Source: Trogon surrucura
Taxonomy: Eukaryota; Chordata; Aves; Trogoniformes; Trogonidae
Direction: 5' to 3'
Length of the DNA: 64,000 bases
NCBI GenBank assembly: GCA_020746105.1
Contig: CM036636.1
Coordinates: 496,001 to 560,000, forward strand
Shown: positions 36,830 to 60,299 of the stretch, one piece after another
Numbering within the stretch: the stretch's first letter is position 1
Layout: each line of letters starts with the position of its first letter
Program-made: the position numbers and the translations under genes
Notes under the pieces: generated by a model
Database searches by the model: none
What the model saw: only the letters and a program-made list of their open reading frames with translations
What the model was told of the DNA's origin: nothing

Positions 36830-37455
36830 AGTTGCCTGTGAGCCAGCAAAGTGCCCTTATGGCCAAGAAGGCCAGTGGGAGGCTGGGCTGCTTTAAGAAG
36901 AGTGTGGCCAGCAGGTCAAGGGAAGGCCTCCTCCCCCTCTGTTCTGCCCTGGGGAGGCCACGTCTGGATCCTGTGTCCAGTTCTGGGCTCCCCAGTTCAA
37001 AAGAGAGCGGAAACTGCAGGAGAGAGTCCAGTGGAGGGCAACGAAGATGGTTGGGGGACTGGAGCATCTCTCTTATGAGGAAAGGCTGAGGGAGCTGGGA
37101 CTACGGCATCTGGAGAAGGCTGAGAGGAGCCCTTATGAATGTCTGTATCTACAGGCTGGGTGCAGGGAGGATGGAGCCAGGCTCGTTTCAGTGGTGCCCA
37201 GTGACAGGACAAGGGGCAATGGGCACAAGCTGGAATACAGGAAGTTTCATCTGAGGAGGAACTTCTTCACTGTGAGGGTGACAGAGCACTGGAACGGGAT
37301 GCCCAGGGAGGTTGTGGAGTCTTTGGAGACTTTCAAAAACCCCCCTGGATGCAATCCTGGGTAACGTGCTCTGAGCAATCCTGCTTTAGCAGGAGCCTTG
37401 GACTACACGATCTCTAGAGGTCCATTGCAACTCTGTCGAACCTGTGATTCTGGGA
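36830..37455 (+). mobile_element. CR1 LINE fragment, about 0.63 kb
   Basis: A sense copy with 'tggccaagaaggccagtggg', 'ctctgttctgccctggggag', 'agttctgggctccccagttc', 'cagtgacaggacaaggggca', 'cttcactgtgagggtgacag' and a degenerate 3' end 'gatctctagaggtccattgc'. It lies antisense to the 3' flank of MAMDC4 and belongs to an older or different subfamily from the 33-kb copy. Confidence 0.9.
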
Positions 37456-37800
37456 AACCTGACAAAGGAAAGCATAGCTTCAGCTGCCTGTCCCAGTTTG
37501 GAGCTTGTTGGCTTGAAGAGGATGAGCAATGTTTGCCCGGCCCGTGCCTCACGGGGCTCTGGGCAGGAGGATCGCAGCCTCAGCTCTTTCCGGAGCAGCT
37601 GCCTGATGGCGGCAGCAGCATTTCTAGGTCAGTCTTGCAGCTCAGGGTCACTGGTTTGTGAGCAACCAGATAAGAGGCAGAGGCCTTTGCACCTCCCTGA
37701 TGTGTTGGCAGAGTGTGGGCTCAGGGGGAGCCCGCCGGGATTTGCTGAGCTTTTAGGAAAACGCTGTTCTGGGGTGGTTGGGGGCAAGTGGTAAAGCCCT

Positions 37801-47437
<9,637 letters not shown>

Positions 47438-47600
47438 CTCGGCACGAAGCGAACAGGGAGCTGGAAGAGGCTTGGGGCAGGCCGTGCTGTGAGCCCAGGG
47501 CTGGAATCTGTCCCCCGGGACCTGCTCGGTGTTGGACTTCAGCCCCGCCGTTATCTGCTCCCCAGAGCCTGCACCGGGGTTTATGGCCGGGCGATCTGCT
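47438..47600 (-). promoter_or_regulatory. MAMDC4: MAMDC4 upstream region with CATAAA and GATA-like sites
   Basis: On the minus strand GGCCATAAACC (47586-47580 core), about 145 nt before the ATG, could act as a variant TATA box or as a CDX-type homeobox site. AGATAA lies about 25-30 nt downstream of it (near 47550-47556). The region is not a CpG island, unlike the other promoters here. This would suit a tissue-restricted gene, but function is inferred only. Confidence 0.3.
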
Positions 47601-50160
47601 GGGCTGGGACGGGTCACCCGTGGTCCCACTGCCTGGCACTGCAGCACACGTCGAGCTGGCAGTGTCCCCAGGAGACCTTCGGCTGGTTTCCCCATCAAAC
47701 TCCTGTCCTTCAGCCCCCGTTTTCCAACCAGGACAAGACCGGGATGGCACCAGCTGGCACAGTCTGGGACACGCACTGGCTTGAGGAGGGAAAAGGGTGC
47801 TTCTTTCTGATGAGCCAGAGGTGCTGCCAGCCTCTGTGAGAAGCTGGCACCTGCCAGGGCCACACCGTGCCAGCTGCCTGGGAGACGGTCCCTGAGCACA
47901 TGGAGCAGGGGGAGAGCCTTTGGGTGAAGGACACGGGCTGGCAGCAGAACTGGAGTGCGAGGAGTGACCCCGAGGCACAACTGGTACCAATGGGTCACGA
48001 AGCACCCAGGGAAAGGCGAGACACAGCAGAGAGAACCCTTAGGACTGAGCAGGGAGCACATCAGCTGGGAGAGGAGGAAGGAGCAGGAGGAGCAGCCTGT
48101 CCCAGCATCCAGCAGCTCTGGCTCTTTGGCCCTGCCAAATCTCAGGGCTCCAGTGCACCCCAGCCCCAGAGGCGTGCCGATGGCAGGACGGGGGGCTCTG
48201 CCCATCCAGTGGGGCAGAGCAGCCATGCACAGTCAGCGCGGGAGCTGCTTTGGGAGGGTGCCCAGGTCGGTGCAGAGACCAGCAGGCTGCCCAGAGTGCT
48301 TCATGCCCAGGCTCTCTCCAACCCTTTCCCTCTTGCCCAGCCCCAGCAGGCAGCTCCCGGTCCTGGGGACCCAGAGAGACAACAGCAGGAGCCAGTCCTC
48401 ACCACTGCCAGCTCCATTCCGTCTCAGCACCCAGCTCACAAGTGCCACAGAGTGAAGGGACATGGCTCTAGGGCCACAACCAGGTCACTCCCGGTGCAGA
48501 ACAACCCCGGCAGAGCCCCAGGAAGGGCTGTTGAGCCTGGAAGGAGTGTGACTTGGTAGCCAAAGCCCTGCACGGCACCACGGGTGCTGTCTGGTGATGG
48601 CAACCACTGCCTCTGTCTCAGTTTCCTCACCTGGGCAGGGAAAGCGGCTTCCAGGACTTGTGGGGGCTGGCACTGCCGGCAGCTCCCGTGCCCAGAGATG
48701 GGCCCCCGACGCCAGAGGCCGAGTGTGGAGGTTCCTTCCCTTCAAGGCGATGGCCTTGGATGGCAGATTGCAGCACGATTGCATCAGGTGCAGTAAATCC
48801 CAGCGCTCAGCTCCTTCCCCCAGTGCAAGCCGGGACAGGCTCAGCCCAGCGCCCTCCCAGCCCGGGGCCGGCAGCAGGCAGAGCAGCTCCTGCAGGTCCA
48901 ACCCCTCCCCACTGCTCTGGGGAGACATGGGGGGATGCTGGGCCCCCAGTATGAGAAGGGTGGGCACACTGGAGCAGATCTAGCTAGGGGCTGTGATGAT
49001 GGTGAGAGGACTGGACTTCCCGTGAGGAGAGGCTGAGAGAGCTGCTCAGCCTGGAGAAGAGAAGGTGCAGGGGGACGTCACCCAGAAAGACCTGACAGCA
49101 GGAGAGGAGGTGGCTTCTTCTGAGTGGTGACTGCCCCAGGAAGGGATGAGATATGAGGAGAACAAAGCAAGAACGTGAAACATCACTTAAGTCTTAAGAA
49201 AAACGTTTTTTGCTGTGAGGGTCATCAAAACCAGTTCAGGTTGCCAAGGCTGCTGTGGGGTCTGCACCCATGGAGATGGCCAAACCCGCCCCGGTCACAG
49301 CTTCCTTCACAGGAGACAGCCCCCGTCCCGACCCCCAGCCTGGCCCATGCGGCTCAGCCCCATCCATCATGATCTACCTCTGAAATCTGGGGCCAGACAC
49401 CAGGCATGGGGGCCGAGATTCAGCAGGTCGGGCTGACATCACACAGCTCCAGGCACAGAGGAACCACTCCCTGCCTACGTAGCCCAGACCCCCAATGGCG
49501 AGGGGGGACAGCAGGGAGGCAGCCGCGAGCAAACAGCCAGGCAGGAGCTGGGAGCTCCCAGGATCACAGCCCAAGGGAAACGGGGCTGGGACCAGTGATG
49601 GCAAGAATCCTCCAGCCCCAACCTTGTACAGGACGGGCATCAAGCGACCCACCTGGCCAACCTGACCCGCACGTCTCCCTCAAGCTTTTGTGCCACGGAA
49701 GGATCCAGCAGCTCTTCCCAGCTTCCCTGCCCTGCTCCTCACGGGAAGCGCAAGCGAGTCTCCCTGGGCAGAACCGAGGGCAGGAGCCGGTCCTGGCTGT
49801 CTGCAGCGCTGAGGTGAAGGAGGACGCTCCACCTCAAGGCATGACCACCTGCCGGGGTGGGAAAGTGCACGTTCTTCCAAACCACACTGCTGGGACACTC
49901 AGCTCCCTTCCAGCAGGAGATGAAGGCGGTTCCTTCCCTGGGACCACCCTGCCCTCCCTCCCATCAGGCATGGGGACCCATCGCTTTCTCCTCCCCTGCC
50001 CCATCCCTTCCCAAGGCTAATCCTGACACATCTCATGCTGTCCCCACCCCAACTCCAGGGTCAGGCCCTCTACAAGAGGCTGGAAACCCGGGAGGGGGGT
50101 CACTCTCCCCACTCAGGACCCAGGGGAAGGAGGAGGCGGAGCCGCCAACTCGTGACCACA
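47601..50160. other. Spacer between MAMDC4 and PHPT1
   Basis: About 2.5 kb with no supportable gene. Its only recognised element is a degraded CR1 stretch around 49000-49170. Confidence 0.5.
49000..49170 (+). mobile_element. Degraded CR1 LINE fragment
   Basis: The blocks 'tgaggagaggctgagagagc' and 'tgctcagcctggagaagaga' match the internal 3' part of CR1. The flanks are too diverged to define the limits. Confidence 0.55.
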
Positions 50161-50184
50161 CCAGCAACTGCACTCCCCAACGTG

Positions 50185-50190
50185 TTTAAT
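50185..50190 (-). terminator. PHPT1: Polyadenylation signal ATTAAA (PHPT1)
   Basis: Plus-strand TTTAAT reads ATTAAA on the minus strand, about 270 nt after the PHPT1 stop. It is the first recognisable signal and implies a short 3' UTR of about 300 nt (50165-50460). Confidence 0.65.
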
Positions 50191-50460
50191 TCTCACATAC
50201 ACACGCAGCACAAACCCCGTCGCCACCGGGGAGGGAGGCTGGGGCCGAGCACCCACCAGCTTCACCGAGGCTCTGCCGCGTGCTGGGGAGGTGGGCAGCA
50301 CCTGGGGTGCGTGGGAAGTCTGGAGAGGGCGAAGAACGGGCGAATTCAATGCAAAAACCAGGAGAGAACAGAGCGCTGCCGAGCGTGGGGAGCCTGCTGC
50401 CGCCGTCCCGACCCCGGACCCGGCCACACCAGCTCCAGGCCGGTGCTTGGTCTGCAACAG

Positions 50461-51384
50461 TCAGTAGCCTTCATCGGCCCAGGTGATCTCGTAGTCAGGA
50501 TACTCAGCTTTCAGCTTCTCTGTGGTCACAGAGTGGTCCGCTCGCCCGAAGCCCTGGCAGAGGAGAGAGGGTCCCGAGGTGGAGCCGGTGCCGTCACCAC
50601 CCGCGGAAGAGCTCGGCGGTTCCCCAGGGTGGCTCAGCGCAACCACAGGCCCCGGCAGTGGCCACGGAGCCGGGAGAACCGGCAGCAGCCTCAACGACAC
50701 CCCGCTCGGGGGGATGCCGGGGGAACCGGGGCACCCCCAAACCGCCGCTGCCCCTCTTCTGCTACCGAGGGGACGCAGGGCCGGCTCGGCCACGAGCGGT
50801 GGGACCGGCACGAGTGCTTGGTAGAGAGATGCCGCGTCCCCGGCCGGGTCCACGGGTGGGTGGGTGACTCCCCCCCCGCCGCTGCGCCCCGCTTACCACC
50901 GAGTACCCGTAGACGTGGATCTTCCTCTCCGCGGGGCGGTGGGAGAGCCGGCCGCCCCCCAGGCACTCGCAGTCCAGGCCCTGCTGCGCCAGCTCCTCCG
51001 CTGCCCGCTCGTACAGGTCGGCTGCGGGGGGGGCGGGTGAGCCGTGGGGCGGGGACACGCGTGGGGACCCGGGGCTGGTGAGCCCCGGCGCTGCCCCTCG
51101 GTGCCCCCCCCCCCCCGGGGCCCGCAGGTGTGGGGGCGCGCAGCCCCACCGGGGACCCCCTCCCCGCTCCCGGGAATCCGCCCCCCCGCCTGTCCCGGCC
51201 GCTCACCGTGGTACTCGGCCCAGCCGTGACCGCGCACGACGTCCTTCCCGGGCCCGCCGGCCGCGCGCACGCGCACCAGCACGTACTTGAAGACGCCGTC
51301 GCCGTCGATCTCCACGTCCGGGACCCGCGAGAGCGCGCCCGCCGCTCCCCCCGCGCCCCCCGCCGCCGCTCCCGCCGCCGCCAT
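50461..51384 (-). CDS. PHPT1: 14-kDa phosphohistidine phosphatase
   Basis: PHPT1 removes phosphate from phosphohistidine in proteins in the cytosol. Three exons on the minus strand: 51384-51207, 51021-50897, 50553-50461 (TGA). The protein has 131 residues; human has 125. Conserved blocks are [10 protein letters not shown] (the Lys equivalent to human Lys21), [13 protein letters not shown] with the catalytic His (residue 59 here, human His53), [32 protein letters not shown] and [20 protein letters not shown]. The split codon G|CC is Ala. The N-terminus is an Ala/Gly-rich run ([16 protein letters not shown]), longer than in mammals. Alternatives are unlikely. Confidence 0.97.
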
Positions 51385-51800
51385 CGCCCCCGCCCCGCCC
51401 CGCCGCCGGGACACGCCCCTTCCGCTCCCGCGGCCAACCGGCGGCCGGAACGGCTCCCGTGACCACGCCCCGCGCCGTGACCACGCCCCCCCCCGGAAGA
51501 GGCGGAGGCAGCGGGGCGGGGGCTGCGGCGCGCCCGGTTGGGGCGGGGAGGGGGGCGGTGCGGGGCAGCCCTTGCCCCCGCCTCGGGCGGCCCCGGCCCC
51601 GCCGCCGCCCCGCCCAGGCACGGTTAGAGCGGGTTCCCCCCGGCTGCCCCCGCCGGCTGCCCCCCGCCGCCCCGCAGCAGCCCCCCCCCCCCGGGTCCTG
51701 CCCCCGCCTCCCGCCCCCAGCCCGGGGCAGTCTGCCCGCGGTCCCTGGCCGGCGCCCCCCCGCCCTCCCCCGGTACCCCTGAGCCAGGCCGGGCTCTCGT
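51200..51800. promoter_or_regulatory. PHPT1: CpG-island promoter of PHPT1
   Basis: A dense CpG region surrounds and precedes the PHPT1 start at 51384. It has no TATA box. The sequence 51385-52279 also carries the AJM1 3' flank; no AATAAA or ATTAAA on the minus strand was found there, so the AJM1 cleavage site is not assigned. Confidence 0.6.
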
Positions 51801-52279
51801 GTCAGCATCCAGGGACACCCCCCCCCGTGCCCAGAGACCCCGGGGGGCCCCGGGGGAGCACCCAGGGGGGCTGTCGGCCGCCCTCGGGGGTCCGCGCTGC
51901 GCCGGAGGGACGGCGGAGGAAGGCTCAGCACACGGAGACACTGTGGGAACAGACCTTGTGCGACCCAGCTCCCAAACGCAGACCCCCCGGGCACTGGGCA
52001 CGGGGCAGGGGGCTCTGGGCCGTCCGGTGGGCAGAGGCTGGGGGGTGCCTGGGGTGACCCCACTCGCCCTGAGGAGGTTCTGGGGGTCTTGCTGGGGCCT
52101 GTGCCCCATGGCAAGCCTTGGCCCACGCTCCCGACACCCCCGGCCCCCCGCTCCGGTGCAGCACCCCCACGGCCATCGCAAGGCGTCCCCGTCCCACCGC
52201 GCCGACAGGATGACACCTATCTACAAAGGGAGAGGGGGGGACCCGGGGGGTGCCAGGGTGGCCCCCCCCCGCCCCGCGT

Positions 52280-55582
<3,303 letters not shown>

Positions 55583-56935
55583 CTGCAAGAGAACAGACAA
55601 GGTGCCTAAATCCCTGCAGGGACCTCGGCGAGATGCGACGGCACCGGATAAACCCCCCCACCAGCTTCTGGGTCAGTGTGGAAGGGGTAGGTTTGGCCAC
55701 CTCTTCAGAAATCGGGGTTAGGGGGTGTCCCAGCCTCCACTGCATTCCGACTTGGGGAAGAAGCTGGAAAAAAGGCTCCAAATCCGAGGTGAAAATAATG
55801 GGGCAGGTTGCAGGGTGCCCGTGGGTGCACCAGGCACTGTGAGACAGGTGGGGTGGGATGCAGAGAGACGAGGCTGCCGCCCGCTGCACCCCTGCTCCCA
55901 GGGTGCAGGACACGGAGACCCTCTTGCGGCACCATGGGAAACATCAGCTCTGACTGGGGCAGGGGGTCTCGGCACTGGGGTTTCCATAGCGGGAGGGGAA
56001 GATGTGCCTGGCTCCCAGGATGCTGTGAGCATCCGAGTGGCTGCAGGGTCTGCTGGGACCACATGCACCCAGCTCCCAGTGCTTGCTGTGCCACAGGCAG
56101 CGCAGGCGGGACCATCCCCCAGGGCTGGGTGCCCTGAGCACCAGGGAAGCCCACGCAGCTGCAGGGGGGCAGGAGCCATACCCCCCGCCCCGTGGTGGCT
56201 GCACCCACTGTGGCCAATGGACCCCCCTGCAAGGTCCTGACAGTCCTGCCGTGTCACTCCCTGGGGCTGCCTCAGCCCGGCACCAGGGCGCAGCGGGGGC
56301 TGGCAGAGGGGTGCCCCCACCCTGTGTGCCAGAGCGGCTCCTCGGTCGCTTCCCACGGCTCCGAGCAGGTCAGACCAGGGTCCCTCCACAATAACTCTGC
56401 ACTTGGGGGGCTGTGCTGGCTCAGCCCACTCCAGCTCTGTGCTCCCTCCATGTCCCCTGGCTGCAACACGTCTCCTGGGCCACAGAATGAGTGGAATGGT
56501 GGCTGCGGCCCCCATGGGACAAGGGGTCTGGCACCCATCCTGCTCCAGCACTGTCCACCCCACCTGCTTCAGGGTGGGTGGCCGGGTGGGCAGAGTCCCC
56601 AGGCACAGCTGTGGGATGAGGGGGAACATCAGCATAAGCACCATGAGAGCAATCGAGGCAGCGGGCAAGGGGCTTTGCTTGTGGGACTCGGTGGGCTGTG
56701 GCTCTGATCTTCACCAAGAGCTGGCTGCCATCATGGTCACACAGCCAGCTTTGCCCATGGCGGGGGCACCCAGCTGGCTTAAACGCTCGTCCCATCCTGT
56801 GAGCGTTCGGGTTTTTGCCCCAACCCCGTCTGAGGGGCCAGGGAGCACAGGTGGGTGCACAGCAAAGGCCAGCAAAAGGCATTTAACAGCAGCAGAAGAC
56901 CACAGGGAAGTATTTCTGGAAGGAAAGGAATAGAT

Positions 56936-56941
56936 TTTATT
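56936..56941 (-). terminator. Isolated minus-strand AATAAA
   Basis: Plus-strand TTTATT in 'agattttatttggc'. It is not followed by a recognised gene. It could end a short transcript that uses the 57185-57258 exon, or it could be chance. Confidence 0.3.
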
Positions 56942-57184
56942 TGGCAAGAAACAGTATTGACTATGCCGAGATGGGGAGGGGGGCTTGGGTCCCCCTCGTT
57001 AGCTGGATAAACCCTGTCTTGCCCCAAAGCCGGAGGGGAACAGATGCTGGAGCTGAGGTGACGCTGGTGGGGTTGGGGTCTCTGTCCCGGGAGGGCAGCA
57101 CCCCACGCCACAGTGCTGTTGGGGAGCCCATCCCCACAGAGTCAGGGCGGCCGGTGGGCAACGAACTGCAGCCCCGGGTCCTAC

Positions 57185-57258
57185 CTGGTCCGGCGGTAGC
57201 AAGGAGGTGGTGGGTGGGCTGAGCTGGCCAAGAGTCCCACGGCAGCTCCATCCCAGCA
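57185..57258 (-). other. Candidate non-coding exon (AJM1 5' UTR or separate transcript)
   Basis: A strong acceptor ('cctcttttgttttgcag') and donor (CCAG|GTAGGA) on the minus strand bound 74 nt. Joined to 55582, the ATG inside it opens a short upstream frame that stops within the next exon (..PAAFL-stop), so it would be a 5' UTR exon. Use is inferred from splice signals only. Confidence 0.4.
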
Positions 57259-59439
57259 CTGCAAAACAAAAGAGGTGTGTGAGGGTTCCACAAAACCCCC
57301 GGCCGTGGCAGAGTGGCGGCTGCTGGGGCTATGGAGTGCCTTGGGGGAACACTGAGACTCCCCCTGCAGCTGTAGCCCTGCCAAGCCAGACTCAGCTGAA
57401 GCCCAGCAAGGCCACCGTGCTCGCCCCTGTGCCCCAGGGACGTGGGTGCTACAGCCCACGGGCGCTGGCACATCCCCCACTTGCCTCGGCAGCCCCCTAC
57501 CGCCCGCAGAGCAGCACCAGGCCGCGGCAGCGGGGGGACGCGGGGACAGCGTGGGTGCTGGCATCCCCAGCGCCGCCCAGGGTTGCCATGGTTTCTCCGA
57601 ATTATTCCTCCTCTGCGAGGACAGCGTGGGTGCGTGGGGAGGCTGCCGGGGTGGGGGGGGGGCTGAGGGGAGCCGGGGGTTTGCGGTACCCCAGGGAGAG
57701 TGGAGCACCTGCAGAGCCGCGAGCATCCTCTGCCCATGGCGGGGGCAGAGCTGTGATGACCCCCCCCAGCGCTGCCGGTGCCCCCACGCTACCACACCCC
57801 ACCTGTCCCCGACACCAACCGGAGGCTGCCAGCACTTGCAGAGCTGCTGGTGCCCACCGAGCTCCTGGGATGGGAGTCACCGCTGCGGGGGCACCCGGCC
57901 CCTGGGGACACTGACATCCCCAGCACTCCTGCTGGGCAGGACACACGGACACCTCTGCCCAGCCTGTCCCTGGCACTGCAGCTCCCCTGCACGCCAGCCC
58001 ACAGGACCCCTCCACAGCCTCACCCGGCGCCGCCGCAGAGCCTGGTGCCACCCCCACCCCACTCAGCACCCGGCCCCACACCGTGGGCTGTGGTTTGCCC
58101 TCGATCCCAGCCTGGCACCCCACAACTGCTGTGCCCCACAGCCTCCGGCAGCTCCGGCCCTGGGAGTGGGATGAGGGTGCTGGGGGCTGGGAGCAACCCC
58201 GGGGCTCCTGGAGGTTGCCAGGAACTGGGTCGCAGCCTGTGTCCAGCATGTGGGGGCTGAGCAGTGGGGCTGAGCAGTGCCCGACCGGGGCACCGCAGCA
58301 CCCTGCCTGAGTGCTGCCCCCCACCCCGCTGCCTGCCCCAGGCACACAGCAAGGGTGCTGCCAGCCTGCTCAGCACCCAGCGCTGCCCCACGCACGCTGC
58401 TCACACGTGTCCCCAGGAGCCGACGTGCTGTGCCGGGAGGCTGCCGGCAGCCACATGCAGTGCGCCCAGCACGCTGCCACTGCACCACGGTGCATGGCAG
58501 CCCAAGCTGTGCCGAGCTCAGCGCCAGCGTGCCGGCAGCCCCCGCGCGGCCACCGGCTCACCGGCCTCGGGCAGACGACGCTGCAGGCACGGCACTGCCG
58601 GGGCACTGCCAGCCCCGGCTCCGCTGCGCCAGGCCTGGGCATGTGTGTGAGCACCAGGAGGGCACTGACGGCCGTGGCTGCCCGGGCACTGCTCGCACAG
58701 GGAGCAGGCACAGGAGGGAACTTGCTGCCCCCCCAGCCCCTGCGCTGTGTATGTGCCAGATAGACACCTCCCCACCCGTGCCAGCCCTCCAACACAGCCA
58801 GTGCCCTCTGCCCCTACGGCATTGCCCCCCCTCGCATATCACACTGCCCCTCCATGCACCCCCTGTGCCCCCCCAGCCCTGACCCACACAGCCCTATGCC
58901 GCTGCCCCTGCCTTCCAGCCTGTGTGTCCCCGGCACCCCCCACATCCCCCCCCGGCTTCCTGCACACACGGCTGTGCCACCATAGCCCCCTGGGCGCCCC
59001 TGCACCCCCGGAGGGGCTCACCCTGCCGAGGGGCGCAGCACCCCCAGCCCGGCAGCGTGCCCCCAGTGCCGGGATCCCGGGCAGGGGGAGCAGCACCCCA
59101 GAGACACCCGGCCCCGGCGTCTCCCAGACCCCCGCGCTGGAGGGGCACCCGCAAACGGGCAAGGCCGGGGGGGCAGGGGGACCGGGGGCAGCCCGGCACC
59201 GGGGAGCCGCGGGCGGGGGCTGCGTGGGGCGGCCCCCGGAGGGAGCGGAGCTGTCCCAGGCGCTGCCGCCGCCGCTCCCCGCACACCCCGGGGCGGTGGT
59301 CCCGAGCACCCCCCGCGCTGCGCACCGGCACCACCGGGCGGCAACCGGCACCACCGGGCCCGCTGGGCCGCGCTGGGCGCTGAGCCGGGGCCAGCATCGC
59401 CGGGAACCGGGGCAAGATGGCCCGGCCCGGGCACTGCGG

Positions 59440-59725
59440 CGGGATGGGATGGGGAGAGATGGGATGGAGTGGGGATGAGGATGGGATGGGGATGGGGAGG
59501 GGGATGGGGATGAGGATGCGGATGAGGATGAAGCTGAGGGACAGGGGGGGATGGGGCGGGATGGGTTGCGATGACTCGGCCCGGGGGGGGGCGAGATGGA
59601 TGGAGATGGCCCCGGGGGGTCCCGGAGGGATGAGATGGGGAGCGCACGGGGGTGGGTGGGATGGGGACGGAGATGTGGGGCACGGGGGGAAGGGATGGGG
59701 GGGACAGGGGGAGCGCCGGGGGGAA
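59440..59725 (+). repeat. GGGAT/GGGGAT-rich degenerate minisatellite
   Basis: Imperfect repetition of gggatgggatgggga, gatgaggatg and related units over about 120 bp, continuing more sparsely to about 59725. It is strongly purine-skewed, with many G-runs on the plus strand. Confidence 0.75.
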
Positions 59726-59890
59726 GCAACGGCGATGTGGAACACGGCGGGACGAGATGCGGGCTCGCCGGGGGGGGCCCGCTGGGAAGGGATGTCATGC
59801 GACGATCCGGGGGGGGGTGGCGGGGGAATGGCCCGGTCGGGGTACCCCGGGTGCAGGACAGGCCCCAGTCCCCCGTCCCCCTGTCCTTAC

Positions 59891-60060
59891 CTGCTCCGCG
59901 CCCGCCGCCCCGGCGCTGCCCCCGCCGCATCCCCGCCGCCGCCGCGGTGGTCCCGGCCCGGCTCCGCCCGCCCCGGCGCGACTCGGCTCCGCACGGCTCG
60001 GCCCGACGCTCCGCCGCGGCCGCCCGGCTCCGCCGCCGCTTGTTTTCCCATAAATACGGC
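59891..60060 (-). other. AJM1: Probable first exon of AJM1 (non-coding)
   Basis: The minus-strand donor GGAGCAG|GTAAGGACAG ends an exon at 59891 in a CpG island. A TATA-like 'taaatacggc' sits on the plus strand at 60051-60060 but is in the wrong orientation to serve as a TATA box for this gene. The 5' end is a guess. Confidence 0.4.
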
Positions 60061-60299
60061 AGGCGGAGTTACCGGCCGGGGCCGGCACCGGGAGCCTCCC
60101 ACCGGCACCGCCCCCGGCCCCATCCCCGGTGCCCGGTCCCCGGTCCGGCTCCGCTCGGCCCCGGCCCCCGCCTCCCGCAGCATCCGCCGCACCCGGCGTG
60201 ACCCCCCGGGCACGGTGTGAGGGACCCCCGGCGCCCCGCTGCCCCTCTGCCGGTGCCGACCCTCGGGGAGGGTGTCCCATCGCACCCCGGGTGTGAGCA

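Larger units (their letters stand above)
55583..59890 (-). other. AJM1: Intron(s) and spacer upstream of the AJM1 coding exon
   Basis: No protein-coding gene is supported. It contains one exon-like segment (57185-57258), a minus-strand AATAAA (56936-56941) and the GGGAT-rich tract starting near 59440. Confidence 0.5.

Noticed and set aside
36880-37120. Protein-like plus-strand frame ([13 protein letters not shown] and so on)
   Set aside because: This is the translated 3' part of a CR1 copy, truncated and frame-broken.
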